From Candidatus Saccharimonadota bacterium (GTDB lineage Bacteria; Patescibacteriota; Saccharimonadia; Saccharimonadales; Saccharimonadaceae), in NCBI GenBank assembly GCA_017455145.1, contig JAFTBP010000002.1, positions 1-64,000 of the forward strand: DNA of 64,000 nt, read 5' to 3'. The notes under the pieces were generated by a model. The model was not told the origin of the DNA. It searched no databases and was given only the letters and a program-made list of their open reading frames with translations. The translations under genes were made by a program, and so were the position numbers. The stretch's first letter is position 1; every line of letters starts with the position of its first letter. Below are positions 62,697 to 64,000 of this stretch, piece after piece.

Positions 62697-64000
62697 ATGA
62701 CAACATTAGCCGATTATCGCGATGAGCGTTTAAGAAAACTATCAGAAATTAAAGAGCAGGGAATTAACCCCTACCCTTCCAAATCTTCTAGAAATACTAC
62801 GATTGACAAAGTCGTAAAAGATTTTGATGAATTTGACGGCAAAGAAGTTACTATCGCTGGTCGTATTACCGCTATTAGAAGTTTCGGTAAATTGGCTTTT
62901 GTAAAAATTCGCGACTACTTCGGCGAAGTCCAGATTTTTATGCAACAAGAAGACGAAAAAGATGGACTTTTCAACACTAAAAAACTAAAACTCTTAGACA
63001 CCGGCGATTTTATTGAAGCTACCGGCAAAGTTGGCAAAAGTTCCACTGGTGAAATTTCTGTTTTTGCGAACCAACTAAGACTTTTGGCCAAAGCCCTCCG
63101 TCCGCTTCCTGGTCGTGACGGCTTCACCAACAAAGAAGAACGCTATCGCCGTCGCTATGTTGATATGAACGTCAATACCGAAGTTCGCGAACGTATGGTT
63201 CGTCGCTCCAAATTCTGGCAAGCCACTAGAAAATTTATGCTAGACCATGGTTTTATTGAAATTAACGTCCCCGTACTAGAGCATACTACTGGTGGTGCTG
63301 ACGCCAACCCATTCGTTACCCATATGGACGCACTAGACGAAGATTTCTATCTCCGCATCTCTCACGAGTTACCCCTAAAGCGTCTTATCGGTGCCGGTTT
63401 TGAAAAGGTCTTTGACATTGGTCCACGTTTTAGAAACGAAGGTGTTGACGACGAGCACCTCCCAGAACATATCGCTTTTGAATCTTACTCTGCCTACGAA
63501 GATTACGAGCAGGGTATGGATTTCTACGAAGAAATGATTAAATATGTCGCCAAAGAAACTTGGGGAACTTTACAGTTTAAAGTCGGTGGTTTTGACATTG
63601 ATTTGTCTGGCAAATGGCCACGCGTTAAATATGCCGACCTTCTTCGCGAAAAATTTAATGTTGATGTCTTTAACCCAGACCGCGAGCAAATGCTAAACAT
63701 TCTAAAAGATAATGGCGTTGACATTGAGCCACTGAAAAAAGCTACTGACGCTCGCCTCATTGACCATATCTGGAAGCTCATTAGAAAAACTTCCGGTGGT
63801 CCATATTGGTTAGTAGAAGAGCCAACCGCGCTTTCTCCGCTCGCCAAGGTTAGCCCAGAAAACCCTCTTGTAACTGAGCGCTTCCACCCAATTATCGCAG
63901 GTACAGAAATGGGCAACGGCTTCTCCGAGCTAAACGATCCACTAGACCAGCTCGCCCGTTTCAAAGAACAACAAGCTGCTCGCGACGCCGGCGATACCGA
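62697..64000 (+). CDS. lysS: lysyl-tRNA synthetase (class II), cut by the window end
   Basis: 434 residues seen, no stop. OB-fold anticodon domain (about 45-140), then motif 2 FDIGPRFRNEGVDDEH (about 240-255) and the lysine-type GADANPF and EYSAYEDY-like AFESYSAYEDYE blocks. The 3' part with motif 3 is just entered at GTEMGNGFSELNDP. TATAAT (62684-62689) lies 7 nt before the ATG, i.e. leaderless. Confidence 0.95.
   Translation, partial: MTTLADYRDERLRKLSEIKEQGINPYPSKSSRNTTIDKVVKDFDEFDGKEVTIAGRITAIRSFGKLAFVKIRDYFGEVQIFMQQEDEKDGLFNTKKLKLLDTGDFIEATGKVGKSSTGEISVFANQLRLLAKALRPLPGRDGFTNKEERYRRRYVDMNVNTEVRERMVRRSKFWQATRKFMLDHGFIEINVPVLEHTTGGADANPFVTHMDALDEDFYLRISHELPLKRLIGAGFEKVFDIGPRFRNEGVDDEHLPEHIAFESYSAYEDYEQGMDFYEEMIKYVAKETWGTLQFKVGGFDIDLSGKWPRVKYADLLREKFNVDVFNPDREQMLNILKDNGVDIEPLKKATDARLIDHIWKLIRKTSGGPYWLVEEPTALSPLAKVSPENPLVTERFHPIIAGTEMGNGFSELNDPLDQLARFKEQQAARDAGDT

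Overview
The window looks like a chromosomal segment of a Candidatus Saccharibacteria (TM7) or related CPR/Patescibacteria genome. Grounds: very compact gene packing with 1-nt overlaps, a minimal salvage-type nucleotide metabolism, small versions of housekeeping enzymes (ProS without an editing insertion, short UvrD helicases), many surface proteins with sortases, and alpha-glucan enzymes without a biosynthetic backbone. The taxon is inferred from gene content; no marker search was run.

Layout. 0.1-7.4 kb: tRNAs, queA-tgt-rpmG, an alpha-glucan pair (GT4 plus GH57), and small housekeeping genes. 7.4-10.1 kb: two sortases, a PemK/MazF-like toxin with no visible antitoxin, and relics of a DUF4143 ATPase and a third sortase. 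10.1-14.5 kb: a complete diversity-generating retroelement (DGR), consisting of a template repeat (TR), reverse transcriptase, Avd-like accessory protein, hairpin, variable repeat (VR) and a membrane-anchored target protein. TR and VR differ at 20 coding positions, all of them adenines in TR. 14.6-22.5 kb: DUF3800, a candidate small RNA, GH97, CapA, a receptor-like membrane protein, CAP and fibro-slime surface proteins. 22.5-25.2 kb: a restriction-modification locus with two methyltransferases. 25.2-31.3 kb: tRNA-Gln, a second receptor-like protein, glucan phosphorylase and a two-component system. 31.3-37.5 kb: dTMP salvage, DNA repair and a cutinase-VWA-PKD secreted protein. 37.5-42.5 kb: an orphan DGR-target-like fragment, then nrdD-nrdG-iscS-iscU behind a promoter with two NrdR-like boxes. 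42.5-50.2 kb: a large membrane protein, a lipoprotein and a MacB-like ABC exporter. 50.3-64 kb: housekeeping genes (rRNA or tRNA methyltransferase, GpsA-like, UvrD-nuclease, dus, frr, rseP, proS, greA, lysS).

How it works together. The nucleotide genes (tmk, tdk, dCMP deaminase, ung, NrdDG) form a salvage and anaerobic dNTP set; the IscS/IscU pair probably supplies the NrdG iron-sulfur cluster. GH57, GH97, GT4 and GT35 point to storage or scavenging of alpha-glucan. The DGR target, the sortases, the fibro-slime protein, the CAP protein and the cutinase fusion make a large surface repertoire, which fits an epibiont that must bind a host cell. A promoter pattern recurs: a (TG-extended) TATAAT-like -10 box lies only 5-10 nt before the ATG of about 20 operon-leading genes, so many mRNAs are probably leaderless; genes inside operons carry Shine-Dalgarno (SD) sequences instead.
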